64,000 bases of DNA from Pedobacter ginsenosidimutans (GCF_001442625.1 NZ_LMZQ01000028.1:48469-112468); one strand, 5' to 3'. Shown: positions 15,898-25,274, counted from the stretch's first letter. A program made the numbers and translations. Notes: generated by a model from the letters alone, not told the origin.

Positions 15898-17229
15898 ATG
15901 TTAAACCGTAGAAATTTCCTCAGCTACGCTGCAACCGCAGTAGGAACCACTGCCCTGCTTTCTGCCTTAGACAATCCTGCCTATGCCCTTTTCAGTAAGA
16001 CTATTGGCGCAAACGACCAAATCAATATTGGTGTAATAGGAATCAAAGGTATGGGATGGTCCGACCTCAAAGCGGCCCTCAAAGTACCGGGCGTAAACCT
16101 GATCGCCCTGTGCGACAGTGATGCCAATGTGCTTGATGAAAGGATGGCCGAATTAAAGTCGATAAATGTTGACGCCGCAAAAGTAAAAAGATATAAAGAT
16201 TATCGTGCGCTGCTCGATAATAAAGATGTCGATGCCGTAATTATCGGGACACCCGACCACTGGCATGCCCTGATGATGATCCATGCCGTACAGGCAGGTA
16301 AAGATGTATATGTTGAAAAGCCGGTCGGCAACTCTATTGTCGAATGCAGTACCATGGTCAAAGCGCAGGAAAAATACAATAAGGTTGTGCAGGCAGGTCA
16401 ATGGCAGCGCAGTCAGCAACATTTTAAGGATGCAGTCGATTTCGTAAAGAGCGGCCAGTTAGGAAATATCAGAACGGTAAAAGTCTGGTGTTACCAGGGC
16501 TGGATGAAACCTGCTCCCGTAGTACCGGATACCTTAGCCCCTGCAGGCGTTGATTATGCCATGTGGCTTGGGCCGGCGAATAAAAGAGCATTCAATGCCA
16601 GCAGATATCACTTCAATTTCCGCTGGTTCTGGGATTATGCCGGTGGCTTAATGACCGACTGGGGCGTGCATTTATTGGATTATGGCTTGCTGGGCATGAA
16701 TTCACCTGTTCCAGAAACCATATCTGCATTGGGCGGCCGCTTCGCCTATCCCGATCTGTATGAAGAAACACCTGATACGCTGACTACCTTGTATGAGTTT
16801 GACAAGTTTAACATGGTATGGGATTCTGCCATGGGCATCGATAACGGCTCTTATAACCGCAACCATGGGATTGCCTATATCGGTAACAACGGCACGCTGA
16901 TCCTCAACAGGCAAGGCTGGGAAGTCATTGAAGAAAAGGTAAGCGGCAATAAAGTGAGCAAGCCCTTTGTTAAATCCTCAGATAATGGACTGGACAATCA
17001 TATGGTCAATTTCTTTAGTGTGGTCAGATCCAGAAAAAAAGAAGAACTGAATTGCGCTATACAGGATGCTGCGCATGTAGCTACTGTTGCCCAAATGGGA
17101 AATCTTGCCTTCAGAAGCGGACAAAAATTATCATGGGACAATGCCAAACATCAGTTTACAGACCAGCAGGTAAACCATAAATACCTGTTGGCCCAGTATC
17201 ACAACGGTTACAGCTTACCCAAAGTTTAA
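15898..17229 (+). CDS. Gfo/Idh/MocA family oxidoreductase, Tat-exported
   Basis: A 443-residue dehydrogenase with an N-terminal twin-arginine signal (NRRNFLSYAATAVG). The Rossmann motif is INIGVIGIKGMG near residue 42, and VYVEKPVGNSI carries the conserved EKP of the Gfo/Idh/MocA family. The GGLMTDWGVHLLDYGL segment is typical of the Bacteroidota secreted branch. These enzymes oxidise or reduce sugars with a tightly held NAD(P); the substrate here is unknown. The gene is visibly richer in GC-ending codons (GCC, CTG, GGC) than its neighbours and sits between the direct repeats at 15639 and 17269, which together suggest acquisition beside the tRNA gene. Confidence 0.88.
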   Translation: MLNRRNFLSYAATAVGTTALLSALDNPAYALFSKTIGANDQINIGVIGIKGMGWSDLKAALKVPGVNLIALCDSDANVLDERMAELKSINVDAAKVKRYKDYRALLDNKDVDAVIIGTPDHWHALMMIHAVQAGKDVYVEKPVGNSIVECSTMVKAQEKYNKVVQAGQWQRSQQHFKDAVDFVKSGQLGNIRTVKVWCYQGWMKPAPVVPDTLAPAGVDYAMWLGPANKRAFNASRYHFNFRWFWDYAGGLMTDWGVHLLDYGLLGMNSPVPETISALGGRFAYPDLYEETPDTLTTLYEFDKFNMVWDSAMGIDNGSYNRNHGIAYIGNNGTLILNRQGWEVIEEKVSGNKVSKPFVKSSDNGLDNHMVNFFSVVRSRKKEELNCAIQDAAHVATVAQMGNLAFRSGQKLSWDNAKHQFTDQQVNHKYLLAQYHNGYSLPKV

Positions 17230-17268
17230 CGCTACAGTTGAAACAGGTCAGCATATATACATTTCCCT

Positions 17269-17367
17269 CCAGGATCACACCAATGACGATCAAAATATAT
17301 CAAACCCTGCAATCGCACGATTAGCAGGGTTTTTGCTTTTAGGGAATTGCTAGAATTGCACGAAATC
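17269..17367 (+). repeat. tRNA-proximal direct repeat, right copy, with terminator
   Basis: An imperfect copy of 15639-15736: GATCACA, then CCCTGCAATC...GATTAGCAGGG with T5, the identical 18-mer GCAGGGTTTTTGCTTTTA at 17324-17341, and TGCACGAAATC at 17357-17367. The hairpin can end transcription of the oxidoreductase gene. The preceding bases look like a decayed tRNA 3' end (TCC...AGGATCACA), as expected for one side of an insertion at the tRNA. Confidence 0.6.
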
Positions 17368-17370
17368 TTG

Positions 17371-17507
17371 TCTGTCCGTAGAGTTCCGCAGGGCTCTACG
17401 GATTAGTAAATAGAAAAGAGTCTGTGACTCGCTTTTATTTGAGTTTATAAGTTCAATTTTATTCTAATATCCGTAGAGACGCTATGCTTAACGCTAACGG
17501 ACTGAGG
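17371..17507. repeat. Multi-hairpin palindromic repeat, copy F
   Basis: A distant unit of the family around the RAYT gene (TGTCCGTAGAG ... CTCTACGGATTAG, GAGTCTGTGACTC, GAGTTTATAAGTTC, then TCCGTAGAGACGCTATGCTTAACGC). The last hairpin is damaged, reading CGCTAACGGA instead of CTCTACGGA. It shows that the repeat has moved at least 13 kb from the transposase. The remaining sequence to 17756 shows no gene. Confidence 0.8.
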
Positions 17508-17756
17508 GGTCGGTACTGTACATTTGAGCTGACTAGCTATTCCGCTGCAGCTGGTTCTTCCCACTTTCGCCGAAATATACACATTAGTGAATATAGCTGA
17601 TCACAGTTCGCATTATTACAATTATATACTTTAATTTAGACAGTGGTAAACTGAACCATTGAAGTGGAAATAATATATATTTTAGCAGGAAAGTTATTAA
17701 AAATAGTTTGTAACCTTTGTAGGGAAAAGTAATCTACAAATAAAATACCCGGTGTT

Positions 17757-19100
17757 GTGATGAAAACTATACTTGCCTTTTTCCTTTTTTGTTTTATTTC
17801 CATTTGTGCCTTTGCTCAATCAGTTCCTAAAGCGATCGATAGCCTTATCGGGGCTTATGCAAAGTTGAATAAGTTTAACGGTAATATTGTCGTAATCAAA
17901 TCAAGGAAAACGGTTTTCAATGGCTCTTATGGTTTTAGAGACGTGGAAAAAAGCATTAAATGCAATGGGAGTGAAATTTTCCAGTTAGCCTCTTTGAGTA
18001 AAACTTTCACCGCTGTACTGACCATGAAATTGATAGAAGAAGGAAAGCTATCGCTCAACACCAGGATATCTGATTTTTTTCCAGTATTGCATCCCGAGCA
18101 AAAAATAACTGTAGCGCACCTGCTTGGGCACACTTCAGGAATTCGGGAAGTACTCGCTGACTCAGCCTTGCGCGAAAAGATCTTTTCAGGTATGAAAGCT
18201 GATCGTGAAGAACTATTGCAATATTTTTCATCACAGCCGCTGGAATTTACTCCGGGAAGTGAATTTTCATATAGTAATTCAGGTTATGACCTGCTCGGAA
18301 TGATTATTGAAAAAATTACCGGGATGAAGTATGGTGAGGCAGTAAGGAGAATGATATTCAGGCCGCTCGGTATGCGTAATAGCGGTTATGATTATTCAAG
18401 TTTAAAAAGCGGGTTAAAGACTGTCGGTTATGAATATCTTTCCTCTAACCGCTTTGTAACAGCGAAGATCTGGGATGAAAGCTGGACTTATGCATCAGGT
18501 GGGCTTTATAGCTCGGTGGGTGATCTGGTAAAATGGAATGATGCGCTTAGACAAAATAAGGTTATTTCTTCAAGAGCTCTTGCTGAATGTTATACACCAG
18601 GTAAGGGCGAATATGGCTACGGTTGGTTCATAGATTCACTATACGGAAAAAAGATTGCTTATCATCCGGGGAATCTTGAGGGTGCAACAAGCTACTTTGC
18701 CCGGATACCACAGGATGATATCTGCATCATTATGCTTACCAATCAAACCAGTACCATTATTGAGTCTATTGGATCTAAAATTATTGCCATCTTAAATAAT
18801 AAGCCTTATACCCTTCCCAAGCCTAAGCAGGAAATACTGGTTTCCACTAAAACTTTAACAAGTTATACCGGTAAATATGATATATCCGGGAGTTACAACA
18901 CTTCGGTTGACCTTATTTCTGGTAACCTTTATCTCAGCACTGCTAATGCTGCTCCAGTAAGGATCTTTGCTGAAAGTCAGAATAGATTCTATATTGCGGA
19001 TTCAAATATGACCCTGACTTTCAATGTCGGCAAGGATGGGAAACTAACTTTAACGATTAAATCGGGTTTATCCACTAAAGTTGGTGATAGATTGAATTAA
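17757..19100 (+). CDS. Secreted serine hydrolase, beta-lactamase class C/PBP family
   Basis: A 447-residue protein with a signal peptide ending in CAFAQS. The penicilloyl-serine hydrolase motifs are visible: SLSK (SxxK nucleophile) near residue 82, YSNSGYD (YxN) near residue 180, and HPGN in place of KTG near residue 305. A C-terminal all-beta region of about 110 residues follows (residues 340-447), a common add-on in this family. Such enzymes include esterases, D-aminopeptidases and PBP-like hydrolases; beta-lactamase activity should not be assumed. It stands alone. Confidence 0.85.
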   Translation: MMKTILAFFLFCFISICAFAQSVPKAIDSLIGAYAKLNKFNGNIVVIKSRKTVFNGSYGFRDVEKSIKCNGSEIFQLASLSKTFTAVLTMKLIEEGKLSLNTRISDFFPVLHPEQKITVAHLLGHTSGIREVLADSALREKIFSGMKADREELLQYFSSQPLEFTPGSEFSYSNSGYDLLGMIIEKITGMKYGEAVRRMIFRPLGMRNSGYDYSSLKSGLKTVGYEYLSSNRFVTAKIWDESWTYASGGLYSSVGDLVKWNDALRQNKVISSRALAECYTPGKGEYGYGWFIDSLYGKKIAYHPGNLEGATSYFARIPQDDICIIMLTNQTSTIIESIGSKIIAILNNKPYTLPKPKQEILVSTKTLTSYTGKYDISGSYNTSVDLISGNLYLSTANAAPVRIFAESQNRFYIADSNMTLTFNVGKDGKLTLTIKSGLSTKVGDRLN

Positions 19101-19268
19101 ATTACTGTATTTTGTTATTCCTTAAATAATTATATTCTGTAAATGAGATCAAAACGCGCGGATATTAAGTCGCCCGATATCGCGCCCATACTTACATCAA
19201 TTACTTCGAATTCAACTTTACCAATCTTATCATTGCCTATGTATAGATAACATTTCATATGGTTATTT

Positions 19269-19676
19269 CTATAGTTCTTTATATACAATCTTCACTCCAT
19301 CCATTTCGTTAGCTTTTTTAAATGTCCTCAATTTTGAAAGGAATGAGATTTCCAAAGTTTTTTCACTTAACCAGGTTAAGTTTATCGCACTTGAATCCAG
19401 TTTTACAGCGTTATGGTTAGAATCTACGATAAAAACATTTCCCAACTTCGCATCGGTTAATTCAAAATCTGCATTTTCCAGAACTACATGCAACGAATTA
19501 TCAGTTGTTGCGTTCCCACCGTTCATAAAAACCATGGCTTTTTTTGTTTTCTTATGATTATAAGCCTCTTTCAAGAGCGTAAGAGGACTGTCTTCGAAAA
19601 TCGTAGCACATGAAATAAAGCAGAATGCAAAAAACAGCATTATGAAATGTTTGGCTGATTTATACTTAAATAACAT
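19269..19676 (-). CDS. Small lipoprotein of unknown function
   Basis: 135 residues. The hydrophobic start ending in FISC is a lipobox, so the mature protein of about 110 residues should be membrane-anchored. The rest is beta-rich without a recognised domain. Met13 is an alternative start that leaves a better-sized signal peptide. Not recognised further. Confidence 0.6.
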   Translation of the reverse strand: MLFKYKSAKHFIMLFFAFCFISCATIFEDSPLTLLKEAYNHKKTKKAMVFMNGGNATTDNSLHVVLENADFELTDAKLGNVFIVDSNHNAVKLDSSAINLTWLSEKTLEISFLSKLRTFKKANEMDGVKIVYKEL

Positions 19677-19994
19677 ATAATTTATGTTTATAATGGCTCT
19701 AACAAAGCGTGGTTAATTGGAAGCAATTTATGATTTAACACTGATTTTTCTTCATTACTTGATTTATAAGGTTGATGATGAGTTTAGGACTGTTACCATC
19801 TTATCAATCATGCACGATGAAAACTTGTCCAATCTGTTGGGAAGGGGGAATTTAGTTTTAGATTAAATGACCTATACCCAAAACCGCTATCCTTTATGCT
19901 TACCCAGTCCTACTTAGGTAAAGTTTGTCCCTTACTTTGTGTAAGGTAAAAAAACGCGTAAAGGTAAACCTATATATTATATTTCATTCAATTT

Positions 19995-20765
19995 CTAGTG
20001 AGACAGGTCCATTCCCTGTTCAGGAACATATTTATCATATTCTATTTGTTTTGCAACGGCATCTGCTACTTCTTTACCCCTCAATTTTGAAACAAGGTGC
20101 AATGCACCATCTATACCAGCCGATATTCCCGCTGTAGTGATTACTCTGCCATTATCAACATAGCGAACATTTGCAAGTACTTTAGCTTTCGGTACGGCCT
20201 TTTGCAGATTTGTTATGCTTTTATGAAAAGTGGTCACTGTAAGCTGATCAAGCAGGCCAGCTTTACCGAGAATAAAGGCTCCTGTGCAGACAGAAAAATA
20301 GCTTTTAGTAGCGCTGTCCCTGGATTTTATCCAGGAAATTACGTCAGGATCATTTGTTGCCACCTCATCCGAACCACCAAATACGGCAAAGATATCCGCT
20401 TGTGGAGCGTCATTAATACTGTAATCCGGAGTGATCTTTAAAATTCCCTGTGTCAAAAGGGGGGCTTTGGTTTTTGCGACGGTGATGATTTTGAATCCTG
20501 CATAGGAAAATACTTCCATCGGGCCCGCAAAATCCAGTATCTCCACTCCGTCATATAGGTAAAAGCATACCGTTATTCTTTCATCCTTTAACATCCCTGC
20601 TTTTTTTTCAACTAATTTCATCCCGCAATGCGTACAAATACCGGGCTGCTGATAAGTCGCGGTATCACATGGATGGTTGCAGGGCGGACATACATAAGTG
20701 CTTACATGGACCTGCGAAAATGCAAGGCAGGGAATAAAAAAGATCAAGCGTAACAACTGTTTCAT
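19995..20765 (-). CDS. Exported DJ-1/PfpI protein with N-terminal metal-binding domain
   Basis: ATG 20765 gives a signal peptide (MKQLLRLIFFIPCLAFSQ); the longer frame from 20786 would spoil it. Residues about 24-55 form a small Cys-rich motif (CPPCNHPC ... GICTHCGMKLV) resembling the heavy-metal-binding domain of copper-efflux proteins. The rest is a DJ-1/PfpI domain: LYDGVEILDFAGPMEVF, VFGGSDEV and the nucleophile elbow SVCTGAF with its Cys. It lies 90 bp downstream of, and in the same direction as, a GlxA-type regulator that carries the same domain. A periplasmic DJ-1 protein with a metal site suggests a redox or metal-stress role; this is inference. Confidence 0.8.
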   Translation of the reverse strand: MKQLLRLIFFIPCLAFSQVHVSTYVCPPCNHPCDTATYQQPGICTHCGMKLVEKKAGMLKDERITVCFYLYDGVEILDFAGPMEVFSYAGFKIITVAKTKAPLLTQGILKITPDYSINDAPQADIFAVFGGSDEVATNDPDVISWIKSRDSATKSYFSVCTGAFILGKAGLLDQLTVTTFHKSITNLQKAVPKAKVLANVRYVDNGRVITTAGISAGIDGALHLVSKLRGKEVADAVAKQIEYDKYVPEQGMDLSH

Positions 20766-20855
20766 AAACGTATTATTTAAATCCAAAATTAACTGGATAC
20801 ATCTAATAAATCAGGACAGCCATAGTCACAATCCGGCCAATCTATCAGGGATATG

Positions 20856-21773
20856 TTAACCTGTTATTTCTTTTGCCAACTTCCTCAGCTGGGAAGGGCT
20901 GTTATAACCACATTCTTTAGCTACCCAGGCTGCTTTCTCCCCGGTTTTAAGCAGATGTTTTGCTTTTTCCAGCCTTAAGGATTGAATGTATTGCCCGATC
21001 GTGATTCCTGTGGCAGATTTGAACAGGCGCGTAAGGCTACGCGGACTAACAAAGACCAATTCAGCCAATTCCCCTATCGTTATTTTATGATGTAGATGCC
21101 TGGTGATATAATCCTGTATCTGATGTACATGGTGATTAATGTGCTGCCTGTTCTGCAGGTAAATGCTATTTTGTGCTTCCGTTCCATCCCTGCGCATATA
21201 AACAACCATATCTTTTGCCACAAGGCATGCAAAAGCTGCTCCATGTTGCTCTTCAACAAGGTAAAGCGCAAGATCAATGCCTGTAGCAATCCCCGCACTG
21301 GTAAAGATCCTGCCGCTCTGCACAAATAGTTTATTCTCTATCACCTTAATCAGGGGGTATCTTTCTTGTAAAGCAGTAGTCCATGCCCAGTGTGTAGTGC
21401 AGTTTTGACCATTTAAAAGTCCGGCAGCAGCAAGAGCAAAGGCAGCTGTACAAATTGAAGATATCGTAGCACCGGTTGCAGCAGCAGATTGTAGCCAGGG
21501 TATCCACAGATAGTCATCTACCCTGTCCCATTTTTCAATGTCCATTCCGGCGACAATTACAATATCGTCCTGATTAACCGCAACGGAACTGAGCGGTTCG
21601 ACATTTGTAAATCCAAGGCCGGATGAGCTTTGCGGATTGTCATACGGCGAAACGTAACGCATATCGTAATGTTTTCCGCAACATCCGGATTCATAAAAAA
21701 CCGTTACCGCACCGGCCAGATCCAAAAGGTGGACGCTATCAAATATCAAAAACACAACACGGTTGGAACTCAT
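20856..21773 (-). CDS. GlxA-family AraC-type transcriptional regulator
   Basis: 305 residues. The N-terminal half is a DJ-1/PfpI-like domain (VFLIFDSVHLLDLAGAVTVF) with Cys in SSICTAAFALA. The C-terminal part (about residues 215-305) is an AraC-type double helix-turn-helix (ITIGELAELVFVSPRSLTRLFK, then AAWVAKECGYNSPSQLRKLAKE). This architecture defines the GlxA-like regulators. Its target is probably the DJ-1 gene just downstream, inferred from proximity. Confidence 0.88.
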   Translation of the reverse strand: MSSNRVVFLIFDSVHLLDLAGAVTVFYESGCCGKHYDMRYVSPYDNPQSSSGLGFTNVEPLSSVAVNQDDIVIVAGMDIEKWDRVDDYLWIPWLQSAAATGATISSICTAAFALAAAGLLNGQNCTTHWAWTTALQERYPLIKVIENKLFVQSGRIFTSAGIATGIDLALYLVEEQHGAAFACLVAKDMVVYMRRDGTEAQNSIYLQNRQHINHHVHQIQDYITRHLHHKITIGELAELVFVSPRSLTRLFKSATGITIGQYIQSLRLEKAKHLLKTGEKAAWVAKECGYNSPSQLRKLAKEITG

Positions 21774-22146
21774 TTTCCAAAGTTAATAGATTAGCATAAG
21801 AAATAGATCAATCCAAGGAATATGGCAGGGCAATAGCTATTTTTTTCCGCCTATTCAGCTGTTGAGCTGGCGCAGGTGGTGCTCGGTGTGTTTATAAACA
21901 CGTACCCTATCAGCTCCCCTGTCATCCTTCCAAAAAAAAGGTACACCAGCCCAGGGTTAGAAAAATGGGTATGGTCTTCCACCAGCGCTATCTACCTGAC
22001 CTATTCGGCTGCAACATTGCCATTTATCATCAGTTCCGGAATACTGGGGGTACTGCGCCGCAGGGTTTTATCATCCCTTAAATGACTTTTCAACGCTACC
22101 CAGCCAAATAACAGTTACCAATTCTTGCATTAAAACCCAGGTTGAT
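21774..22146. other. Intergenic region with an unassigned open frame
   Basis: From 21876 to 22085 (+) there is an open frame of 69 codons, also open upstream, with a hydrophobic stretch (AIYLTYSAATLPFIISSGIL) and a basic end. It has no recognisable family and could be the tail of a decayed membrane protein. Nothing else is supported. Confidence 0.25.
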
Positions 22147-22366
22147 ATGACTAATAAATATGTAACTTTAATGACGGGTGCTTTGAAAATTGCTTTTCCG
22201 AACATCAGTGATCAGGAAGCTTTGGGACTTAGCTGGGGAGGACTACAAGGTACAAATCTTTATACAACAAAATTAATTCAGGCACAAAGGGGGTGCAATA
22301 GGTGAAACCAACAGACGGCATCCCCACAAATCAGCTACTGATAAACAGGGAGCATATTGCGATTAA
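22147..22366 (+). pseudogene. C-terminal remnant of a secreted or toxin-like protein (frameshifted)
   Basis: The first frame reads MTNKYVTLMTGALKIAFPN then ISDQEALGLSWGGLQGT, and stops at 22305. Switching frame at the G5 run near 22290 continues the sense to 22366 (AIGETNRRHPHKSATDKQG, ending AYCD). The pattern (LxWGGLxxT near the end of a protein, then a short basic tail ending in YC) resembles the C-terminal tails of Bacteroidota polymorphic-toxin or Rhs-like proteins, but this is memory of a pattern, not a search. The 5' part of the gene is gone. Confidence 0.4.
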
Positions 22367-22368
22367 CT

Positions 22369-22857
22369 ATGAAATATTTATTATTTATTTTTATTATACT
22401 ACAGAGTAGTGTAACATTTGGACAAAAAACACCTAAGTTGCCTATGTTTATAAGCAATTGTGTAGTTAATGGTACCAAAGGAGAGGCTTATGAGCGTACA
22501 AAAAAGAATTTTGCACACTTTTTTGCAATAGCGTTATCTTTTGATGCGGCAGGAAAAATTGATACCCTGTACTTCTCAAGTAAATTGAATCCCGAAACAA
22601 AAAAAATATATGCGCTTGACAGTTCTTTATTAAAAAGAATTAAAACTTATAACTTTAATTTTAAAGAATATGCATCTAAGCTAGTACTTTTTTCTTATTA
22701 CTGTTACAATTCGACAGATGATTCTATAGATTATGAAAACGGGTTTTTAAATAGCGTAGGGAATTTAATTCCTGAAGCAGTTTATGAAAAACCGCTAATC
22801 GTATTGAAGCCTATAGTTGATGCCAGTCTGCCGTCTTCCCACGGTAGAATTAAGTAG
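22369..22857 (+). CDS. Small secreted protein of unknown function
   Basis: 162 residues from ATG 22369; the longer frame begins at a TTG that is not needed. The start MKYLLFIFIILQSSVTFGQ is a clear signal peptide. The mature part has two Cys (SNCVVNG, SYYCYN) and ends in a short proline-containing tail. No family recognised. It immediately follows the frameshifted remnant. Confidence 0.6.
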   Translation: MKYLLFIFIILQSSVTFGQKTPKLPMFISNCVVNGTKGEAYERTKKNFAHFFAIALSFDAAGKIDTLYFSSKLNPETKKIYALDSSLLKRIKTYNFNFKEYASKLVLFSYYCYNSTDDSIDYENGFLNSVGNLIPEAVYEKPLIVLKPIVDASLPSSHGRIK

Positions 22858-22969
22858 ATTTTTAATAAGCCTTTTTATGTCAAACTGTTAGAAACAATTG
22901 ATTATTTTGATCCCAATATATAGTGGCCAATTTGATTTATAAAACACCAGATTGTTAGGATAGATCATT

Positions 22970-24160
22970 TCACTTCCCAAATGTCTTTGCATATTTGTAA
23001 AGCTCACTATACATATCAAAATAAATATGCTCTTCTTTTTCACTTAACGATGTGTTTATAAATAATATGACGCCTATTTCTTTAGCTAAATCCGAAAGCA
23101 TAAATGTTCTTACGCCGGGATCAGACCCATTATGCCCTATTCTGGAGCCGCCCATTTTGGTTGTCCAGAATATACCAGAATTAAGATTATCAGGATTTAC
23201 ATTTTCAGGTTTATTCGATTCAGTGAATTGAAAGCGAAGCATTTCATCAACAGATTTCTTTTTTAAAATTCTTGTTCCTTTATATTTTCCCTCATTTAAC
23301 AAAACAACAAAGAACTTTGATAATTCTGAAACTGATGTACGCACACCTCCATCAGGGTATGTGGTTACGCCATACAACAGAATTTCATCTATACTTTTCC
23401 CTTGTTTGGCATATAACTTGGAATGGAGATTAGTATCTATTTCCGAAAGAAACCACCCAGTGTTTTCCATCTTAAGCGGGTTGAAGAAATACTTTCTGCT
23501 AAATTTATTCAATTTTTCTCCTGTCCTTAATTCTAAAATATAACCTGCCAAACCTGCGCCGATATTAGAATAATCACGATAGGTGCCTGGCTTGTAATTG
23601 AGAAAATTTTCCTTTGAATAATATTTTCCGCCTGGCAAAAAATACTGTTTTAAAAAATCGCCCAATTGCTCAGGAGAATCTTTGCCATAGAAATAGGTAC
23701 TATCTGTATAAAACGGATAACGGTCAGCAAGGCCCGATGTATGGGTCGCTAACATTTTTAAAGTAATCTTTTCACCAGGAAAGTATGGGTTTACAATTTT
23801 AAATGGTAAATAGTTATTAATATCTTCATCAAGGTTTAATTTGCCCAATTCTACTGCTTTCATTAAACATGCACCTGTAACCACTTTACTTATGGATGCA
23901 ATATTCATAATTGTTTCAGGAGTAAACGGAACTTTGTTTCGCCTATCGGCATATCCATAACCCTTTTGCCATACTATTTTTTTGTTTACTATAATGGCGG
24001 CACCTACCCCTACTATACCTGTATTCGCCATTTTATTTTCAATAATACGATCAACATATAACGAGGATTTAGCTACATATTGGGCTGATAGGTTATGGCA
24101 GTGCGCAAACACCATAAAAAAACAAAAGAAAATAGGTGAAATTTTTAACTTGCAATTCAT
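22970..24160 (-). CDS. Secreted serine hydrolase, beta-lactamase class C/PBP family
   Basis: 396 residues with a signal peptide ending in NLSAQ. The motifs are SISK (SxxK) near residue 88, YSNIGAG (YxN) near residue 195 and GHNGSDPG (HxG, in place of KTG) near residue 335. The flanking TLKMLATHTSGL and FNPLKMENTGWF segments are typical. Unlike the hydrolase at 17757, it has no extra C-terminal beta domain. Natural substrates are probably peptides or esters, not established. Confidence 0.85.
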   Translation of the reverse strand: MNCKLKISPIFFCFFMVFAHCHNLSAQYVAKSSLYVDRIIENKMANTGIVGVGAAIIVNKKIVWQKGYGYADRRNKVPFTPETIMNIASISKVVTGACLMKAVELGKLNLDEDINNYLPFKIVNPYFPGEKITLKMLATHTSGLADRYPFYTDSTYFYGKDSPEQLGDFLKQYFLPGGKYYSKENFLNYKPGTYRDYSNIGAGLAGYILELRTGEKLNKFSRKYFFNPLKMENTGWFLSEIDTNLHSKLYAKQGKSIDEILLYGVTTYPDGGVRTSVSELSKFFVVLLNEGKYKGTRILKKKSVDEMLRFQFTESNKPENVNPDNLNSGIFWTTKMGGSRIGHNGSDPGVRTFMLSDLAKEIGVILFINTSLSEKEEHIYFDMYSELYKYAKTFGK

Positions 24161-24196
24161 AGCTACAATTTATCCAAACCGGCACTGATGTCGGGT

Positions 24197-24814
24197 TTAT
24201 TTAGTTTTCCATTTTAAAGTTACTACATTTTCATTCGCCGGTATTTCTACTTCTTTCATAAAGTCTTCTTTGTAGAAAGTATTGTGGGTTTGTGTAGCAT
24301 AATAATCTGCCTGACCTCCATAATTATCATAGGCACTCCCTTCATATTTATCAGAAGTTCGTGAGGCTACACGGTCTAACGTTACCAGCATAATATACTT
24401 TCCCGGCTTCAAATTCGGAAAGGTGAATTTTCCTTCTATGTTGGTTTGGCACCAGTAGCTATAACAAGCCGCCGTACTGTCTATTGCAGCTATTTTTATT
24501 TTACCTTTTTTAACCTGGGCACCTTTCTTTTTCAGATCGTACCATTCTTTAAAATATGGTGTTGCAGGAAACAGGTAAATTTTTTTAAAACTTTCACCTA
24601 AACCGTTCGGTTTGTCCTGGCCAAGTATGCCTGCAAGAGTCGTTGTCCCTTTTGCCAATGCATTTTTGGCAACAATTGAATCAAATTTTTGATTAGGAAA
24701 AATCAGCTCAACCGGTGATTTAAACTCGTTTGGTTCAACATATTGGGCTTTTGCTGTAATTACCAAAAGTAAACTTATTAGAAGAAGATGAAATGATTTT
24801 TTCAATTGCGTCAT
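24197..24814 (-). CDS. Secreted protein with a carboxypeptidase-regulatory-like fold
   Basis: 205 residues with a signal peptide ending in AKAQ. The central TNIEGKFTFPNLKPGKYIMLV segment is the hallmark of carboxypeptidase-regulatory/Cna-B-like beta sandwiches in Bacteroidota surface proteins. The single Cys pair (ACYSYWC) could form a disulphide. It lies between the second serine hydrolase and a small membrane-anchored protein, all in the same direction. Binding partner unknown. Confidence 0.6.
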   Translation of the reverse strand: MTQLKKSFHLLLISLLLVITAKAQYVEPNEFKSPVELIFPNQKFDSIVAKNALAKGTTTLAGILGQDKPNGLGESFKKIYLFPATPYFKEWYDLKKKGAQVKKGKIKIAAIDSTAACYSYWCQTNIEGKFTFPNLKPGKYIMLVTLDRVASRTSDKYEGSAYDNYGGQADYYATQTHNTFYKEDFMKEVEIPANENVVTLKWKTK

Positions 24815-24884
24815 AATTTTACGTTTTAATACTTTTTAGAATTAACTTAGAAGACCACAGCACATTTTTGTATGTTAACGTGCA

Positions 24885-25256
24885 TCATTTTTCCATATCC
24901 TCTTTAACGGCATCTGCTACTTTTTGCAGCTTGAGCATTCCTGTGCCCACTTTTACAAACGAAATGATGATTTTTATCTTTCCGTTTTCGCTTTTGGCCG
25001 TTACATCAGCCACATAATAATCTGCTTTTGCTCCCGTGGTTCTGGTAGCAGTAAATCCTGTTTTTTGTTCACCATTGGCAGCAATAAATTTTTGTTTAAG
25101 CAGTGCAGTTTTCACGGCTTGCAATGCATCTTCTACTGATGTATGCTTTGTAGTTACCTCGATAACAATGGGATCTTTTACTGCTAAAGCAAAAGCAGTT
25201 ATAAACGTAATTGTTAATAACAATAACACAGGAATTAAGAACAATAATTTTTTCAT
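24885..25256 (-). CDS. Small membrane-anchored or secreted protein of unknown function
   Basis: 123 residues. An uncleaved or weakly cleaved N-terminal hydrophobic segment (LLFLIPVLLLLTITFITAFAL) is followed by an alpha/beta domain of about 95 residues with no Cys. No family recognised. It lies 70 bp upstream of the carboxypeptidase-regulatory-like gene, in the same direction, so they may be co-transcribed. Confidence 0.55.
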   Translation of the reverse strand: MKKLLFLIPVLLLLTITFITAFALAVKDPIVIEVTTKHTSVEDALQAVKTALLKQKFIAANGEQKTGFTATRTTGAKADYYVADVTAKSENGKIKIIISFVKVGTGMLKLQKVADAVKEDMEK

Positions 25257-25274
25257 TTGTTTTATGTTTTAAAA

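Noticed and set aside
17757..19100. Antibiotic-resistance beta-lactamase
   Set aside because: SxxK and YxN are present, but HPG replaces KTG and a C-terminal extra domain is present, as in esterase or peptidase-like relatives.
21876..22085. 69-codon frame as a real membrane protein
   Set aside because: No recognisable family, no good start and no partner; kept only as an unassigned frame in the gap description.
22163..22363. Repeats in 22.1-22.4 kb as a CRISPR array
   Set aside because: No regularly spaced identical repeats; the region is a decayed coding sequence.
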